Below, in pieces: positions 1 to 8,607 of a stretch of DNA of 64,000 bases (positions are counted from its first letter, which is position 1; each line of letters begins with the position of its first letter). A model generated the notes under the pieces. That model was given only the letters and a program-made list of their open reading frames with translations, made no database searches and was not told the origin of the DNA. This DNA comes from an uncultured Pelagibacteraceae bacterium (lineage in GTDB: Bacteria > Pseudomonadota > Alphaproteobacteria > Pelagibacterales > Pelagibacteraceae), in assembly GCA_902610515.1 (NCBI GenBank), contig CACLVZ010000005.1:56461-120460 (forward strand). The letters run 5' to 3'. The translations under genes and the position numbers were made by a program.

Positions 1-250
1 TAATATCTTTTTTACGCTTTATATAAGTATAAACTTAATCGGAGGTGAAAGGGGTCTATTCTCTTATTTTGATAAAAAGAGAATTTACGAAGAGCTTGAG
101 ATTAAGAATAAGGTGCTAACTAGCGAATTAAAAGATTTCGAACACAAAATATCACTAGTTAAAAATAATGACCTTGATTATTTAGATATGCTTTATAGAG
201 AAAAATTTAGATACGGTACAAAAGATGAAATTATTATTAAGTTAAAATGA
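1..250 (+). CDS. ftsB: Septum formation initiator FtsB/DivIC-like protein, 3' part
   Basis: An open frame runs from the window edge to a TGA at 248-250. It encodes the C-terminal part of a small protein: a hydrophobic stretch ending in [17 protein letters not shown], then a charged, coiled-coil-like segment ([20 protein letters not shown]), then a tail with [15 protein letters not shown]. This is the layout of FtsB/DivIC, a bitopic inner-membrane protein of the divisome, whose tail carries the typical R-x-x-x-x-x-x-x-x-x-E pattern. The start lies before the window. The stop overlaps the lipA ATG as ATGA, so the two are probably translationally coupled. In many alphaproteobacteria this gene sits between eno and the pdh/lipA genes, which supports the call. 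Confidence 0.8.
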   Translation, partial: NIFFTLYISINLIGGERGLFSYFDKKRIYEELEIKNKVLTSELKDFEHKISLVKNNDLDYLDMLYREKFRYGTKDEIIIKLK

Positions 251-1191
251 GTCAAAAACCTAGACATCCAGAAAAAGTAAACAAGCCCATTAATCCAATT
301 AAAAAGAAGCCTGAATGGATTAGATCAAAAATAGTAGACTCTCAAATTTTCTTTCAAACCAAAAAAGTTGTTAATCAAAATAATTTAGTTACAGTATGTC
401 AAGAAGCAAACTGCCCAAATATCACTGAGTGTTGGAGCAAAAAACATGCAACATTTATGATTATGGGAGATACTTGTACAAGAGCTTGCGCTTTTTGTGA
501 TGTTAAAACCGGTAAGCCAGGCGATCTGGATATTTTTGAGCCAGCTAAAATTGCTAACGCTGTTAAAAGTTTAAATCTAAAACATGTGGTAATTACTTCT
601 GTAGATAGAGATGACCTAGAAGATGGTGGATCTGATCATTTTTATAAAGTAGTAAAAGCGACAAGAGAAAAAAATCCAAAAACGTCAATAGAAGTTTTAA
701 CTCCTGATTTTTTAAGAAAAGGTGAGGCTTATAAAAAAGTTTTAGAGGCTGACCTCGACGTTTTTAATCATAATATAGAAACAGTGCCAAGACTTTACAC
801 ATCAGTTAGACCAGGGGCACGATATTTTGCATCATTAGAACTTTTAAAAAATGCAAAAAAATTTAACAAAAAAGTTTTTACAAAATCTGGAATTATGGTT
901 GGTTTAGGTGAAAATAAAGATGAAGTAACCCAAGTTATGGATGACCTCAGGTCTGCCGAGGTCGATTTTATTACTATAGGCCAATACCTGCAACCTTCTC
1001 CAAAACATCATCCTCTAAATCGTTACTACCATCCAGATGAATTTAAAGAGTTCGAGCAAATAGCAAAAACGAAAGGGTTTTTACTTGTTTCTTCATCACC
1101 ACTTACGAGATCTTCTTATCACGCAGATGAAGATTTTAAAAAATTACAAGATGCAAGAAATAAACAGCTTGAATGTCTTCCGCATCAATAA
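247..1191 (+). CDS. lipA: Lipoyl synthase
   Basis: LipA is a radical-SAM enzyme that inserts two sulfurs into the octanoyl group on E2/GcvH lipoyl domains. Both cysteine clusters are visible: [12 protein letters not shown] near residue 54 (auxiliary cluster, CX4CX5C) and CTRACAFC near residue 78 (SAM-binding CX3CX2C). The conserved [22 protein letters not shown] and [11 protein letters not shown] motifs are present. At 314 residues it is full length. It starts on the ftsB stop (ATGA) and its end overlaps the next gene by 19 bases, so the three genes look like one operon. No pdh genes precede it, although they often do in this locus in other alphaproteobacteria. Confidence 0.96.
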   Translation: MSQKPRHPEKVNKPINPIKKKPEWIRSKIVDSQIFFQTKKVVNQNNLVTVCQEANCPNITECWSKKHATFMIMGDTCTRACAFCDVKTGKPGDLDIFEPAKIANAVKSLNLKHVVITSVDRDDLEDGGSDHFYKVVKATREKNPKTSIEVLTPDFLRKGEAYKKVLEADLDVFNHNIETVPRLYTSVRPGARYFASLELLKNAKKFNKKVFTKSGIMVGLGENKDEVTQVMDDLRSAEVDFITIGQYLQPSPKHHPLNRYYHPDEFKEFEQIAKTKGFLLVSSSPLTRSSYHADEDFKKLQDARNKQLECLPHQ

Positions 1192-1616
1192 AAAAAATTA
1201 TTCCCTGTAAAAAAGAGCAATTAGTTGAAATGGTTCTTGATATTGAAAAATATCCAGAATTTGTTCCTTGGTGTATTGAAGGTAAAGTGTTTGATAGAAA
1301 CGAAAGTGCAGATTTAATTACGTTTAATGGAGATTTAAAAGTAGGGAAAAGTATCCTCAACGAAACATTCTCAAGTCATGTGTCTTATTATAAAGAAAAA
1401 GATACGATTATTGTAACTAATCTTGATGGACCATTAAAACATTTAAAAAATGAGTGGAAATTCAAGGAAGTAAACAATTCGACACAGTTAGAGTTTTTTA
1501 TTGATTTTGAATTGAAAAATCCAATTTTGAATGGGATAATGAAAAAATCTTTTGAGCTTGGTTTGAATAAAATTGCCAAGGCTTTTGAAGAAAGAGCAAT
1601 TAAATTATATAAATAA
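1173..1616 (+). CDS. Coq10/RatA-type START-domain protein
   Basis: This 147-residue protein belongs to the polyketide cyclase/START superfamily seen in Coq10 and RatA: a helix-grip lipid-binding fold. The early motif with [14 protein letters not shown] is diagnostic for the Coq10 branch, and the C-terminal amphipathic helix ([18 protein letters not shown]) is typical. In alphaproteobacteria a gene of this family regularly follows lipA, and it is thought to bind ubiquinone or its precursors. It overlaps lipA by 19 bases and the following small membrane protein gene by one base, so it is probably co-transcribed. The exact ligand cannot be read from sequence; a ubiquinone-binding role is inferred from the family. 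Confidence 0.85.
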   Translation: MSSASIKKIIPCKKEQLVEMVLDIEKYPEFVPWCIEGKVFDRNESADLITFNGDLKVGKSILNETFSSHVSYYKEKDTIIVTNLDGPLKHLKNEWKFKEVNNSTQLEFFIDFELKNPILNGIMKKSFELGLNKIAKAFEERAIKLYK

Positions 1617-1927
1617 TGTTTACAATATCATCTTTATTAATTCTATTTATTTTAACTTTTAAATTCTTATCTTCATATATTAAAACAATTAGAACAGGAG
1701 ACCCTAACGAAACTAACCTCACTTATTGGATGTTTTCATATGATTTTAAGTCTAAAACTAAAGAATGGATTCCCGAAGATAAACAATTATTACAAAGAAA
1801 ACGGGCTAGAAATTTTTTAGTTTTTATACTTTATTTAACTGCTTTTGGAATTTTTTTATTACTTAACAGTTTTACTGCACATCTTCTAGATGTAATTGTA
1901 AACCCAGAGTTTAGCTACCCCGTTTAA
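1616..1927 (+). CDS. Small two-helix membrane protein, function unknown
   Basis: A 103-residue protein starts on the last base of the preceding stop (TAATG). It has a hydrophobic segment at about residues 4-20, a polar middle part rich in charged residues (including FDFKSKTKEWIPEDKQLLQR-like sequence), and a second hydrophobic segment at about residues 68-92. That predicts two membrane helices with a soluble loop between them. I do not recognise the family. Its last 17 bases overlap the end of the convergent pncC gene. The tight junction upstream suggests it belongs to the lipA operon. It is probably real because the frame is long for this AT-rich sequence and the translation is well ordered. 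Confidence 0.6.
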   Translation: MFTISSLLILFILTFKFLSSYIKTIRTGDPNETNLTYWMFSYDFKSKTKEWIPEDKQLLQRKRARNFLVFILYLTAFGIFLLLNSFTAHLLDVIVNPEFSYPV

Positions 1928-2390
1928 TCAATTGAACTAATAGATTTAAAGTTTTTTTTACAGTTTGTTTTTGAATAAAAATTCTTCCTTTATTCTTAAA
2001 ATTACATTTATTTACAAGAACCTTTTTTCCGACCTTTATCCCAATATAAACCAAACCAACTGGTTTTTGTTTAGATCCTCCTTTAGGACCAGCAATACCC
2101 GTTATTGAAACACAGACTTTTGATTTGCTAATTTTACTAAGGTTCTTAACCATAGCCAAACAACATTGAACACTTACAGCTCCATATTTTTTTATTATTT
2201 TTGGATGAATTTTTAATAAACTCGTTTTGGCTTGATTTGCGTAGGTGACTAATCCCATCGTAAATACCTTTGATGATCCACTTACTGACGTAATAGAACT
2301 AGAAAGCATTCCACCAGTGCATGACTCAGCAAAAGCAATGTTCAGTTTTTTTCTTTTGAGTAACAAAACTATTTTTTTATTTAAACTCAT
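1911..2390 (-). CDS. pncC: CinA C-terminal domain protein (nicotinamide-nucleotide amidase)
   Basis: The 159 residues correspond to the stand-alone CinA C-terminal domain. AESCTGGMLSSSITSVSGSS near residue 20 is the signature (ESCTGG with the catalytic serine), followed by TYANQAK, and later SITGIAGPKGGSKQKPVGLVYIG is the usual second motif. The family deamidates NMN to nicotinic acid mononucleotide, recycling the pyridine nucleotide released by DNA ligase. The large N-terminal CinA domain is absent, as in many alphaproteobacteria. It abuts pgpA (sharing base 2390) in a minus-strand operon ispDF-pgpA-pncC, and its 3' end overlaps the convergent membrane protein gene. Confidence 0.88.
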   Translation of the reverse strand: MSLNKKIVLLLKRKKLNIAFAESCTGGMLSSSITSVSGSSKVFTMGLVTYANQAKTSLLKIHPKIIKKYGAVSVQCCLAMVKNLSKISKSKVCVSITGIAGPKGGSKQKPVGLVYIGIKVGKKVLVNKCNFKNKGRIFIQKQTVKKTLNLLVQLIKRGS

Positions 2391-2893
2391 TACAAAAACG
2401 TAGATTTAATTATCATAAAGATTATCAATGTAAGAACCACATATAAACCAGCCACTACATCGTCTATTATTACTCCAAAACTATTTTTAAATTTTTTATC
2501 AAAAAAATTGACCGGGAAGGGTTTTTTAATATCAAAATATCTAAATAGAATAAAAATATACAAATAAAATAATATTGCTTCTTGAGGATCTTTTACTGTG
2601 CCATGTGAGATCTCATAAAGATAAATAGGAATAGATTGTCCAATAAATTCATCTATAACAACTTCTTTAGGGTCTTTATTTTCACTAAGTTTTATATATT
2701 CAGACACTGCATAAAATGAACAAATAAAAACAATTAATAAAATTATTAGAATGGTGTTGCTCGATAGATTTATTATATGAAATAAGCTGTATAAAAAAAC
2801 AGTTGTTATTAGAGATGTTATTGTTCCCGGCGCAAATCTAATTGATCCAATTCCAAAACATGTAACAATTAAATAATTTAAAGTTTTAATCAT
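2390..2893 (-). CDS. pgpA: Phosphatidylglycerophosphatase A
   Basis: PgpA is a membrane enzyme that dephosphorylates phosphatidylglycerophosphate to phosphatidylglycerol. The 167-residue protein shows the family hallmarks: an early GIGSIRFAPGTITS (normally G-G-x-P-x-APGT), then DPKEVVIDEFIGQ, the acidic metal-binding motif, and a final GVIIDDVVAGLY. Four hydrophobic segments are apparent. In most PgpA proteins the mid-protein motif reads DEhVGhh; here it is DEFIGQ, a mild variant. The gene overlaps ispDF by 8 bases upstream and touches pncC downstream, so all three are probably translated from one message. Confidence 0.92.
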   Translation of the reverse strand: MIKTLNYLIVTCFGIGSIRFAPGTITSLITTVFLYSLFHIINLSSNTILIILLIVFICSFYAVSEYIKLSENKDPKEVVIDEFIGQSIPIYLYEISHGTVKDPQEAILFYLYIFILFRYFDIKKPFPVNFFDKKFKNSFGVIIDDVVAGLYVVLTLIIFMIIKSTFL

Positions 2894-4031
2894 ATTTTAT
2901 AACCGAACATATTGTTTCGCAAGCAATGGCCTTTTCTTTTCCAATTAAACCTAACTTTTCAGTTGTCTTTCCTTTAATGTTTATTTGATTTTTTGAAATT
3001 TCACATAATTTAGAAATATTATTAATCATTTTATCTTTAATATTTTTAATTTTTGGTGTTTGAGTAATAATATTGATATCGATGTTATTAACAATGAAGC
3101 CTTTTAACTTTATCATATCTATTACTTGCTGAAGCAAAATAGTTGATCTTATGTTTTTGAATTTTTTGTTTTTATCAGAAAACATTTCTCCAATATCTCC
3201 CATTTTACAAGCTCCAAAAATTGCATCAGTTACTGAGTGCAAAACAGGATCACCATCAGAATGTCCTAGTGTTCCTAGTTTAGACTTTATTTTTAAGCCA
3301 GCTAAAAAAAGTTTTCTTTTAGGAACTAATCGGTGAACATCAAATCCAATACCAACACTCTGCTTAGATTTATAAATATTCTTTAGATTTTCAAAATCTG
3401 CCCAATCTGTAATTTTAAAGTTATTTTTTTCTCCTTCTATGAACTTAACTTTATTCAAATCCATATATAAAGAAATATCATCGTCTTTGTACTTGCCTAA
3501 ATTATTTTTATGAAGATGATAAATTTCTTTTAAATTAAATGCTTGAGGAGTTTGCGTTAAGAAAAAATGATCTCTATTTTTTCCAATAATGTACTCTTCT
3601 TTGCTTGAGTCAATTTTTTGCTTTAATGCATCTTGAATATTAACCACAGGAACAACTGCTTTTGAAGTTTTGATATTTTTAAGAATTGACCTAAGAAGTT
3701 TTTCAGAAAAGTTTGGTCTTGCAACATCATGAATTAAAACTTTTGTAATTCCTTTACTTTTAGTTAGATATCTAAGGGCTTTAAAGGTAGATTGTTGCCT
3801 ATTTTTTCCTCCAGTTAATAACTGAACATTTTTTAGCTTTATTGATTTGACACGACTTATGTCTCTTTTGTTATAAACAAGAACAATTTTTTTAATTTGA
3901 TCGAATTTTCGAGCTTTTATGACATTTATTTCAATTAATGATTTGCCTCCTATTTTTTGGTAGGGTTTGCCAATTTTGGACCTAAATCTTTTGCTATTAC
4001 CTGCAGCAAGAATAATTAAAGATAAACTCAT
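2886..4031 (-). CDS. ispDF: Bifunctional IspD/IspF (MEP isoprenoid pathway)
   Basis: This is a two-domain enzyme of the non-mevalonate pathway. Residues 1 to about 222 are the CDP-ME synthase (IspD): LAAGNSKRFRSKIGKPYQKIGG is the nucleotide-binding loop, and VLIHDVARPN and TQTPQAF are present. Residues from about 224 to 381 are MECDP synthase (IspF): GIGFDVHRL, GHSDGDPVLHSVTDAI and GDIGEMFSD supply the metal and active-site residues, and KTTEKLG lies near the end. The fusion is common in alphaproteobacteria. The gene leads the minus-strand operon ispDF-pgpA-pncC and is divergent from ntrY across 48 bases. Confidence 0.96.
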   Translation of the reverse strand: MSLSLIILAAGNSKRFRSKIGKPYQKIGGKSLIEINVIKARKFDQIKKIVLVYNKRDISRVKSIKLKNVQLLTGGKNRQQSTFKALRYLTKSKGITKVLIHDVARPNFSEKLLRSILKNIKTSKAVVPVVNIQDALKQKIDSSKEEYIIGKNRDHFFLTQTPQAFNLKEIYHLHKNNLGKYKDDDISLYMDLNKVKFIEGEKNNFKITDWADFENLKNIYKSKQSVGIGFDVHRLVPKRKLFLAGLKIKSKLGTLGHSDGDPVLHSVTDAIFGACKMGDIGEMFSDKNKKFKNIRSTILLQQVIDMIKLKGFIVNNIDINIITQTPKIKNIKDKMINNISKLCEISKNQINIKGKTTEKLGLIGKEKAIACETICSVIKYD

Positions 4032-4079
4032 GGTATAAACTTATATTATATTTATATAAATATTTAATGCTTATTTCAG

Positions 4080-5879
4080 ATGTTTAGAATTATTAAAAAT
4101 TTTAATTGGATAATTTTATCCTCATTTTTATGTATTTTTATGGGGATAGTAACTTTTTTAACATTTATTAATGAGGGTTTTGTTCCTTTAACAGATGAAA
4201 ACCTACAAACTTTACTCATAATCGATATTTTTTTACTTTTAATATTTTTTAGCCTTATTTTCAAAAATTTTTATAGATTTTATTATACTGGAAAGAAAAA
4301 TAAAAAAGGGGCTCAAACCAACTTAAAATATATTTCTGTCTTTTCTTTATTTACAGTTATACCTTCACTTGTAGTAGCTATATTTTCTTTATTCATTTTT
4401 AATTTTGGAATTCAGAATTATTTTGATAAGCAAATCACTAAAGCTGTAAATAATTCTTATGACGTAGCAAAAAATTATTTAGATGAAAGTAAAGAAAACG
4501 TATTGTCTGATGTCATTTTAATGAGCGTTGGTTTAAATAGAGCATCAAATTTTTATTTTTCTAATCCTAATCGATTTAAAAATATTATGAGGTCAGAGAA
4601 AATTTTAAGAAGAATAGACGATGTATATTTAATCGATAGTTTGGGTAATATTTTGCTTTCAGACGTGAGAGATATTACCGAAGAGTTTGTTGTTCCTTCA
4701 GATGAAGATTATGAGCAGGTCTTAGAAGGTAAACCAGTTTTTATTTCAAACAATTTAGAAAACAAAACAACTGCAATGACTAAATTAAATTCTTTAGTCG
4801 ATACCTATCTTTATATTTCACGTAACATAGATAGTGAAATTTTACGTTATTTGAATGAAACTGAACAAGCTGTAAGTTTTTATTATTCAGTAGAAAATAG
4901 TCAAACAGGCATAAAGGTTACTTTTGCTATTATTTATATAATAGTTGTTACATTATTATTATTTCTATCAACGTCTATTGCAATTACATTTGCGTCTAGA
5001 CTTACTAAACCCATAGTAAATTTAATCGGTGCCTCAGACTCGATTAGCAAAGGCGCGTTAGATGTAAAGGTGCCTGAACTCGAGACAGATGAGGAATTTA
5101 AACAATTGAATAAAAACTTTAATTCAATGATTGAAAGATTGAAAGAACAACAAGATAAATTATTGATTAACGAAAGACACGAAGCCTGGGAAACTGTGGC
5201 GAGAAAATTAGCTCATGAAATTAAAAATCCTCTAACGCCAATTCAACTGTCAATAGATAGTTTGAGAGAAAAATATAAAGGGAAATTAAATAATTATGAA
5301 CAAGAATTTGAAAAATATTTGGAAACCATAAATCGCCAAATTAAAGATATAGAAAAACTTGTTAATGAGTTTTCTAATTTTGCTAGAATGCCAAGACCAA
5401 TACTAAAGAAAATTGATATAATTGAAATTGTCAAAAAATCTTTAGAATTTATTAAAATAACATCTAAGAACTCTATTACCCTTACTTTAAAAACTAAACA
5501 GCAATTTATTTTCGGAGATGAAGATCAGCTTAATAGAGTTTTTATTAATCTTATTAAAAATTCAGAAGAAGCTTTCAAGGATATAAATAAAAAAAACCTT
5601 AATTTTAAAGGTAATATTGACATAGAAATTAACAGCAATAACGACTATATAGTCTGTAGATTGACAGACAATGGACCAGGAATATCAGACGCAAGAAAAG
5701 CAATGACCCCTTATTTTACAACAAAAAAAACTGGAACGGGTTTAGGATTACCGATAGTATCAAAAATAATTAACGAGCATTCGGGTAATTTTTCAATAAA
5801 AAATAATAAAAAGGAAAGAGGAGTAATAATTAGTATTTCACTACCTAAAGCTGATGCAAAAAGAGATATTAGTAATTGA
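4080..5879 (+). CDS. ntrY: Sensor histidine kinase NtrY
   Basis: The 599-residue membrane kinase is the NtrYX sensor, which senses nitrogen status or envelope signals in alphaproteobacteria. Hydrophobic segments lie near residues 10-30, 43-62, 88-115 and 278-305; the long stretch between the last two is a periplasmic sensing region. A HAMP segment follows. The phospho-accepting H-box is LAHEIKNPLTPIQLS, with His379. The N box (NLIKNSEEA) and G boxes (DNGPGIS, GTGLGLPI) are intact. It is shorter than many NtrY proteins (over 700 residues) and I see no clear PAS domain. It overlaps ntrX by 26 bases. The ntrBC pair that often precedes it is absent here; ispDF sits there instead. Confidence 0.94.
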   Translation: MFRIIKNFNWIILSSFLCIFMGIVTFLTFINEGFVPLTDENLQTLLIIDIFLLLIFFSLIFKNFYRFYYTGKKNKKGAQTNLKYISVFSLFTVIPSLVVAIFSLFIFNFGIQNYFDKQITKAVNNSYDVAKNYLDESKENVLSDVILMSVGLNRASNFYFSNPNRFKNIMRSEKILRRIDDVYLIDSLGNILLSDVRDITEEFVVPSDEDYEQVLEGKPVFISNNLENKTTAMTKLNSLVDTYLYISRNIDSEILRYLNETEQAVSFYYSVENSQTGIKVTFAIIYIIVVTLLLFLSTSIAITFASRLTKPIVNLIGASDSISKGALDVKVPELETDEEFKQLNKNFNSMIERLKEQQDKLLINERHEAWETVARKLAHEIKNPLTPIQLSIDSLREKYKGKLNNYEQEFEKYLETINRQIKDIEKLVNEFSNFARMPRPILKKIDIIEIVKKSLEFIKITSKNSITLTLKTKQQFIFGDEDQLNRVFINLIKNSEEAFKDINKKNLNFKGNIDIEINSNNDYIVCRLTDNGPGISDARKAMTPYFTTKKTGTGLGLPIVSKIINEHSGNFSIKNNKKERGVIISISLPKADAKRDISN

Positions 5880-7227
5880 CGATAATCCAGATATAAGAAA
5901 TTTAATTTGCAACATCTTAAAAGAGAAAAATTTTGAGATAAGATCTGCTGCTAATTATGATCAAGCAACTTATGAGATACAAAAAAAATTACCTGACTTA
6001 GCAATTATAGATATTAAATTAGATAAACCAGATAAAGATGGAATAGATTTGTTAAAAATGATTATGAAAAAAAACAAATTGTTGCCAGTAATCATGATCT
6101 CAGGACATGCGACAGTTCAAATAGCTTTAGAGTCATTAAGGTTAGGCGCATATGAATTCATGGAAAAAGGTGCTTCATTTTCCTTAGATAAATTATTAAA
6201 TTATATAAATAGAGCCTTCGAGTCTTTCGAACTCAAAAAAGAAAAAAATATTATTGAAAACAAACTATTCCATTCATTTGAATTAATTGGAAATAGTCCA
6301 GCCATACTTAAAGTGAAGAAAATTATAGATAAACTCTCTTCTTCGGAAAGTAGGGTATTAATTTCTGGACCAACAGGTAGCGGAAAAGAATTAGTCGCAA
6401 GAAAAATACATAAAAACTCTTCAAGATCATCTGAACCTTTTGTAATTATTAATGCTGCTTTACTTAAAGAAAATACCTATGAAAAAGAGCTTTTTGGTGA
6501 AGAATTTGAAGATGGGAATATTTCATTTGGTGCTTTAGAAAGAGCAAACAAAGGAACATTATTGATCGACGAAGTTTCTGAGATACCTTTTGATACACAA
6601 GCGAACATATTGAGAGTTTTGATAGACCAAAAATTCAAAAGGTTAAATGGCAAAAAAGATATAAACGTAAACATTAGGCTTATATCATCAACATCAAAAG
6701 ACTTAAATGACCTAGTTGAAATAAAGAAATTTAGAGAGGATTTATTTCATAGGTTAAATGTTATGCCAATCGAATTAACACCATTGAATTTAAGAACAGA
6801 AGATATTCCTTTACTAATTAAATATTTTAAAGAAAAATTATCAGAAATTAATGGAGTGCAACAACCAAAAATAGATATTAATAATGATAGTTTGTTTACT
6901 TATAATTGGCCCGGAAATGTTCGGGAGTTACGTAATTTAGTTGAGAGGATTACAATTTTATCAGGAAATGAGTCTAAAGAAAATATTAATAAATTAATAG
7001 ACGATATTTTAAATCCTTCATCTAGATCATTGACAAATAAAAATTTACTAGAAAGATCTTTAACATCACCATTAAAAGAGGCTAGAGAACATTTTGAAAA
7101 AGAATATCTTATAACTCAACTAAAAAAAAATCACGGCAATATCTCTAAAACAGCTGATTTTATTGGAATGGAGAGGTCTGCTCTTCACAGAAAACTAAAA
7201 TCTTTAGGAATTAAAGGAATAAATTAA
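5854..7227 (+). CDS. ntrX: Response regulator NtrX
   Basis: The 457 residues hold three domains. The receiver (residues 1 to about 120) has the acidic pair D9-D10 and phospho-acceptor D53. The AAA+ domain (about 140-370) has Walker A GPTGSGKE and Walker B TLLIDEVSEIP. A Fis-type HTH lies at the end (HGNISKTADFIGMERSALHR). The GAFTGA loop that contacts sigma-54 is missing: the equivalent stretch reads ELFGEEFEDGNISFGALERA. This is as reported for NtrX of several alphaproteobacteria, so it probably does not activate sigma-54 promoters. The start inside ntrY fits translational coupling. Targets in this genome cannot be read directly; nitrogen uptake genes such as aapJQMP are candidates. Confidence 0.94.
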   Translation: MQKEILVIDDNPDIRNLICNILKEKNFEIRSAANYDQATYEIQKKLPDLAIIDIKLDKPDKDGIDLLKMIMKKNKLLPVIMISGHATVQIALESLRLGAYEFMEKGASFSLDKLLNYINRAFESFELKKEKNIIENKLFHSFELIGNSPAILKVKKIIDKLSSSESRVLISGPTGSGKELVARKIHKNSSRSSEPFVIINAALLKENTYEKELFGEEFEDGNISFGALERANKGTLLIDEVSEIPFDTQANILRVLIDQKFKRLNGKKDINVNIRLISSTSKDLNDLVEIKKFREDLFHRLNVMPIELTPLNLRTEDIPLLIKYFKEKLSEINGVQQPKIDINNDSLFTYNWPGNVRELRNLVERITILSGNESKENINKLIDDILNPSSRSLTNKNLLERSLTSPLKEAREHFEKEYLITQLKKNHGNISKTADFIGMERSALHRKLKSLGIKGIN

Positions 7228-7228
7228 A

Positions 7229-8602
7229 ATGAATATTATCATATGTGGGGCTGGCAAGGTCGGCTTTTCAATAAGTAAACAATTATCTTCCCAAGGTCAT
7301 TCAGTAACAGTGGTAGACCAATCTTCTGAAGATATCAAAAAAATCAACGATACCCAAGATGTTAAAGGTATTGTAGGTAGAGCTACGTTACCGAATGTTT
7401 TAGAAAACGCAGGTGCAGAGAAAGCGGATATGATCATAGCTGTAACTAAAAATGATGAAACAAACATGATTGTTTGTCAATTAGCTAGTTCATTATTTAA
7501 TGTTTCTAAAAAAATTGCCAGAATTAGGACTAAAGAATTTTTAGATGGAAAATGGGGAAAATTATACAACAAATCTAATATTCCTATTGACGTAATAATT
7601 TCTCCAGAAATAGAAGTTGCAAAGTCCTTGTATAGAAGATTAGAGGCACCTGGCGCTCTTGATAATGTCCCTTTTGGAAAAAATAAAGTTAAAATGCTCG
7701 AAATTTCCATAGAAAAAAACTGCCCTATAAAAAATATTCCTTTAAAAAAGTTAACTGAAAAATATCCAGATTTTAAAGCAAACATAGTTGGAGCCCTTAG
7801 AAAAGATAAATTTATATATTTAAAAAAAAATGATCAAATGCTTGAAGATGATAATGTATACTTAGTAGTAAGCAGCGATCAGCTTAATGCTATACTTAAA
7901 GCTTTTGGTCACGAAGAGAAAATCTCCAAAAATGTTTTAATTATTGGCGGTGGAAATATAGGATTAAACTTAGCAAAAATGTTAGAAAAAAATTTCGAAG
8001 ATATAAGAATTAAAATAATAGAAAAGGATAAAAAAAGAGCAGAAGAATTAGCGAACGAATTATCTTCTTCAATTGTTCTAAATGGCGATGGTTTGGATGA
8101 AGAAATACTCAAGGAGGCAAATCTTGAAGGATCAGAGACAGTTCTAGCTTTAACTAATGATGATGAAAATAATATGATGGCGTGCGTTTTAGCAGAAAAA
8201 TCCGGATTAAAAAAGCGGACAATAGCCATAGTTAACAAATCTAACTATAATCTTCTTCAAGACTCATTAAACATAGATGATTTAGTCGATCCAAGAATGA
8301 CCACAGTTTCAAGAATAATGGAACACGTTCACCGAGGTACCATTGGTACAGTTTACTCAGTTTTGGACGGTGAATACGAGTTCATCGAAGCAAAAATCCT
8401 AGAAAAATCTGAGTTGCTTAATAAACAAATTAGAGATTCGAATTTACCGGAAGATATTAGAATTGGAGCGATCGTTAGAAAAGAAAAAGTAATCATTCCA
8501 AGGTCAAATTTTATTTTCGAAAAAGATGACTTAGTTGTTTTTTTAGCGAAAAGAGAGCAACTTAAAGCCGTTGAAAGTATCTTTAGTTTAGGTTCTATTT
8601 AA
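7229..8602 (+). CDS. trkA: Trk potassium uptake regulatory subunit TrkA
   Basis: TrkA is the cytoplasmic NAD(H)-binding subunit that gates the TrkH potassium channel. The 457-residue protein is a tandem repeat of RCK-N and RCK-C domains. Both Rossmann motifs are visible: IICGAGKVGFSISKQL at the start and LIIGGGNIGLNLAKML near residue 235. Each is followed by an acidic strand end (VVDQ, IIEKD). The TNDDENNMMACVLA motif of the second half is typical. It follows ntrX by a single base and precedes trkH by 5 bases. The ntrYX-trkA order is widely conserved in alphaproteobacteria. Confidence 0.95.
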   Translation: MNIIICGAGKVGFSISKQLSSQGHSVTVVDQSSEDIKKINDTQDVKGIVGRATLPNVLENAGAEKADMIIAVTKNDETNMIVCQLASSLFNVSKKIARIRTKEFLDGKWGKLYNKSNIPIDVIISPEIEVAKSLYRRLEAPGALDNVPFGKNKVKMLEISIEKNCPIKNIPLKKLTEKYPDFKANIVGALRKDKFIYLKKNDQMLEDDNVYLVVSSDQLNAILKAFGHEEKISKNVLIIGGGNIGLNLAKMLEKNFEDIRIKIIEKDKKRAEELANELSSSIVLNGDGLDEEILKEANLEGSETVLALTNDDENNMMACVLAEKSGLKKRTIAIVNKSNYNLLQDSLNIDDLVDPRMTTVSRIMEHVHRGTIGTVYSVLDGEYEFIEAKILEKSELLNKQIRDSNLPEDIRIGAIVRKEKVIIPRSNFIFEKDDLVVFLAKREQLKAVESIFSLGSI

Positions 8603-8607
8603 ATTTA

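Noticed and set aside
7477..8238. Two minus-strand frames inside trkA
   Set aside because: Both are antisense to the RCK domains and have no recognisable features.
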